5,901 bases of DNA from Oscillibacter sp. GTDB taxonomy: Bacteria > Bacillota > Clostridia > Oscillospirales > Oscillospiraceae. The stretch lies in contig JAHHSA010000077.1 of the NCBI GenBank assembly GCA_020025475.1, forward strand, positions 1 through 5,901, read 5' to 3'. The notes under the pieces are model-generated. The model was not told the DNA's origin. It saw nothing but the letters and a program-made list of their open reading frames with translations, and made no database searches. The position numbers were made by a program, and so were the translations under genes. This document shows positions 4,151-5,901 of the stretch, in pieces (the stretch's first letter is position 1; each line of letters starts with the position of its first letter).

Positions 4151-5901
4151 ATGAAAAGAACAAAAACATCGATCTGGACGCGTGCGCTGGCACTGGTCCT
4201 GACACTGATCTGCGTGATCGGTGTGCTGCCCGCCGGGGCACTGGCTGCCGGAGGAGCAGAGACCATTAAGCTGCAGAGATTTGGCATGAGCGGCGTCTCC
4301 TATCAGTCGGCGGCGCTTGGAAAGTGCACCATCCACCAGATGTATTACGACTGCGGCGGAAATACCACCGTGGGCTTCTGCGGTGAAAAAGGAAAGGGAA
4401 TGGGTCAGTCCCTGATTGGCCAGACCTGGGGTTATCAGAAGGAGATTACCGACCCCACGGTCAAGAATATGATGGCCTACTACTACGCCCACTCCACCGG
4501 GACCTTCACCGATGCGGCCATTGCAGCAGGAGTGAACACTGTCTGGGATGCCGGATATACCTGGTACATGAACGCCTGGGTGCAGGCCATCGTGTGGCGC
4601 AGCCAGGAGGGTTCTCTAAGAAATCCTGTGGAGGATTGCGCTGAGGAACTGATGTACGTTTGGAACTCTCTTGCGGGGAAGAACTACACCGACATCGACC
4701 AGAAGCATGAGGGGACCTCCTTCCGGGGCCGTGCCAAGTACATCCTGGACCTGGGAAAACAGGGCGTTTGGGGTGATTGTACTGTGAAGGAGTATCATTT
4801 TACAGGTGCTGGTTCCAGTCATCATCCCGCACATTCAGTGCAGTCTGTTATGATCGGTGAGCTGTCGGCAGCAAAACCCCAGGAACAGTATGCTCTGGTC
4901 ATCAAGAAAGTGGATGCCACCAATCCAAACAAGGGCCTTCCGGGTGCCAGGTTCCACATTGAGTCCACCAATGGCTCTTACAGCAAGGACATTGTAACGG
5001 GTGCAGACGGTACCTATCAGATGCGGCCTATGGCAGCCGGCACGTATGCGATTACGGAAGTGGAGGCCCCCGATGGCTACAAGATCGACAATGCCGGCCC
5101 GGTGTATGCGGTGCTTCCCAGCAACGGCAATAACATGGTGACAGTGACATTTACGGATACGCCGGAGGTCAGTGCCGTGGGCAGCATCCGAAAGGTGGAT
5201 GCGGATAATCCCACCCACGGCCTTGCCGGTGCAGTAATTAAGATTGAGGGCGTGGACAACAGCTTTGTGGGCACCTATACCACGGTCGAAGGCGGCGCTC
5301 TGGCAGATGTTCCCTGGGACACGATGCCCGTTGGCAGCTACACCGCTACGGAGATCACCCCGCCCAATGGCTATGATCTCAGCCCCGATGTGAATAAGCG
5401 CCGCCAGTCCTTCCGCTGGGATGGCAAGAGCGATGTGACCCTCGTATTTGAAAACGACGCCAAGGTGAAACTTCAGCTCATCAAGAAGGATGCTTCTGAC
5501 CAGCCTCTCCCCGGTGCTGTCTTTAACATTTTGAAGGACGGCCAGCTGATCGGCTCTGAGGCAACGAAGGCAGACGGCACCATTACGGTTCCCAACATCA
5601 GTGAGGGCCTGTACGCCTTCGTGGAGGTCAGCGCCCCGGAGGGCTACGCCTGCATTCAGGAGCCGGTGATCGCTCATGTGGACCAGAAGGACATCGACGG
5701 CGGCGGTACCATCACCGTCACTGCGGTGGACAAGCTGCTGCCCAACCTGACCATTTCCAAGCTGGATGCCCAGACCAAGAAGCCCATCCCCGATACCGTC
5801 TTTGAGCTGCGTGGCATCCACTACGACTATCACGGCGAGGTGAAAACCGACGCCCAGGGCAAGGCAACCCTGACCGGTCTGCCGGTGGACAGCTATGAAG
5901 T
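4151..5901 (+). CDS. Thioester-domain surface adhesin with Cna-B/SpaA-like repeats (3' end beyond window)
   Basis: The frame is open from ATG 4151 to the right edge, giving 583 codons without a stop. Residues 1-32 are a signal peptide (MKRTKTS, hydrophobic core, ALA cleavage). Residues about 35-240 look like a Cys-Gln thioester (TQxA/TED) domain: reactive Cys candidate C77 in VGFCGEKG, and Q145 in NAWVQAIVWR. Other Cys residues occur at 59 and 68. Then come Cna-B/SpaA repeats of about 90-95 residues, each with a Lys in a KxD strand, a PGA- or AGA-type turn, and a TEVEAPDGY-like Glu motif: K253/E303, K348/E401 (N435 closing), K445/E492 and K537 in the cut fourth copy. Such repeats form internal isopeptide bonds that stiffen stalks. 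Thioester domains can bond covalently to host proteins. A sorting motif should lie beyond the edge, and the sortase encoded at 2523-3314 is the likely anchoring enzyme. Confidence 0.85.
   Translation, partial: MKRTKTSIWTRALALVLTLICVIGVLPAGALAAGGAETIKLQRFGMSGVSYQSAALGKCTIHQMYYDCGGNTTVGFCGEKGKGMGQSLIGQTWGYQKEITDPTVKNMMAYYYAHSTGTFTDAAIAAGVNTVWDAGYTWYMNAWVQAIVWRSQEGSLRNPVEDCAEELMYVWNSLAGKNYTDIDQKHEGTSFRGRAKYILDLGKQGVWGDCTVKEYHFTGAGSSHHPAHSVQSVMIGELSAAKPQEQYALVIKKVDATNPNKGLPGARFHIESTNGSYSKDIVTGADGTYQMRPMAAGTYAITEVEAPDGYKIDNAGPVYAVLPSNGNNMVTVTFTDTPEVSAVGSIRKVDADNPTHGLAGAVIKIEGVDNSFVGTYTTVEGGALADVPWDTMPVGSYTATEITPPNGYDLSPDVNKRRQSFRWDGKSDVTLVFENDAKVKLQLIKKDASDQPLPGAVFNILKDGQLIGSEATKADGTITVPNISEGLYAFVEVSAPEGYACIQEPVIAHVDQKDIDGGGTITVTAVDKLLPNLTISKLDAQTKKPIPDTVFELRGIHYDYHGEVKTDAQGKATLTGLPVDSYE
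4895..5901 (+). repeat. Tandem Cna-B/SpaA-like domain repeats (three full, one cut)
   Basis: Diverged protein-level repeats, starting near 4895, 5177, 5465 and 5741. Each opens with a KxD strand (VIKKVD, SIRKVD, LIKKD, TISKLD), has a GLPGA, GLAGA, PLPGA or PIPDT turn, and the complete copies hold an E-x-x-x-P-x-G-Y motif (TEVEAPDGY, TEITPPNGY, VEVSAPEGY). The DNA is too diverged for recent duplication. Confidence 0.85.

Larger units (their letters stand above)
1..5901 (+). mobile_element. Internal segment of a probable Clostridia integrative conjugative/mobilisable element
   Basis: The call rests on gene content. A PcfB/DUF3801 protein and an ArdC/LtrC-like protein are characteristic of Gram-positive conjugative elements. 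A sortase with a Cna-B surface protein is a common cargo or accessory module of such elements in gut Clostridia. All genes are co-oriented and tightly packed. Neither end of the element, nor any integrase, relaxase, coupling ATPase or origin of transfer, is visible, so the element type (ICE, IME or plasmid) cannot be decided from this window. Confidence 0.7.

Noticed and set aside
4835..5833. 332-codon open frame on the minus strand
   Set aside because: It is antisense to the Cna-B repeats, whose + strand reading has clear domain motifs. Its repeated look is the mirror of those repeats.

Overview
The window reads as part of an integrative conjugative or mobilisable element from a gut-type Clostridia bacterium (Oscillospiraceae/Lachnospiraceae-like). 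This is inferred from the moderately GC-rich Gram-positive coding style, strong AGGAGG ribosome sites, a PcfB/DUF3801 conjugation protein beside an ArdC/LtrC-like protein, and a sortase next to a Cna-B-type surface protein. Six genes, all on the + strand, fill nearly the whole window. No tRNA, rRNA, CRISPR array, insertion sequence or attachment site was seen.

Layout. Positions 1-62 hold only the unresolved tail of an upstream gene. 59-664 encodes a PcfB-like (DUF3801) coupling-protein partner. 679-1551 encodes an ArdC/LtrC-like protein whose metallopeptidase motif has lost its first His. 1573-2523 encodes an exported protein with a C-terminal membrane anchor and no recognised family. It overlaps by one base (TAATG) the sortase gene at 2523-3314. 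A near-consensus promoter (3321-3349) then starts a separate unit. This is the exported protein at 3369-4070, which joins a copper-amine-oxidase-N-like stalk domain to a CAP/SCP domain, and it closes with a strong intrinsic terminator (4083-4120). Thirty bases after the terminator comes a large surface adhesin gene (4151 to beyond the right edge). Its product has a signal peptide, a probable Cys-Gln thioester domain and at least four Cna-B/SpaA-like repeats.

How it may fit together (inference). The first two genes belong to DNA processing and transfer. The last four look like a cell-surface cassette carried by the element: a membrane protein made together with a sortase, a CAP protein under its own promoter, and a thioester/isopeptide adhesin that the sortase probably anchors. 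Such a cassette could promote contact with mating partners or host tissue. The families are known. The less usual points are the combination, the altered catalytic residues in the ArdC-like and CAP proteins, and the promoter and terminator placed between the sortase and its likely substrate.
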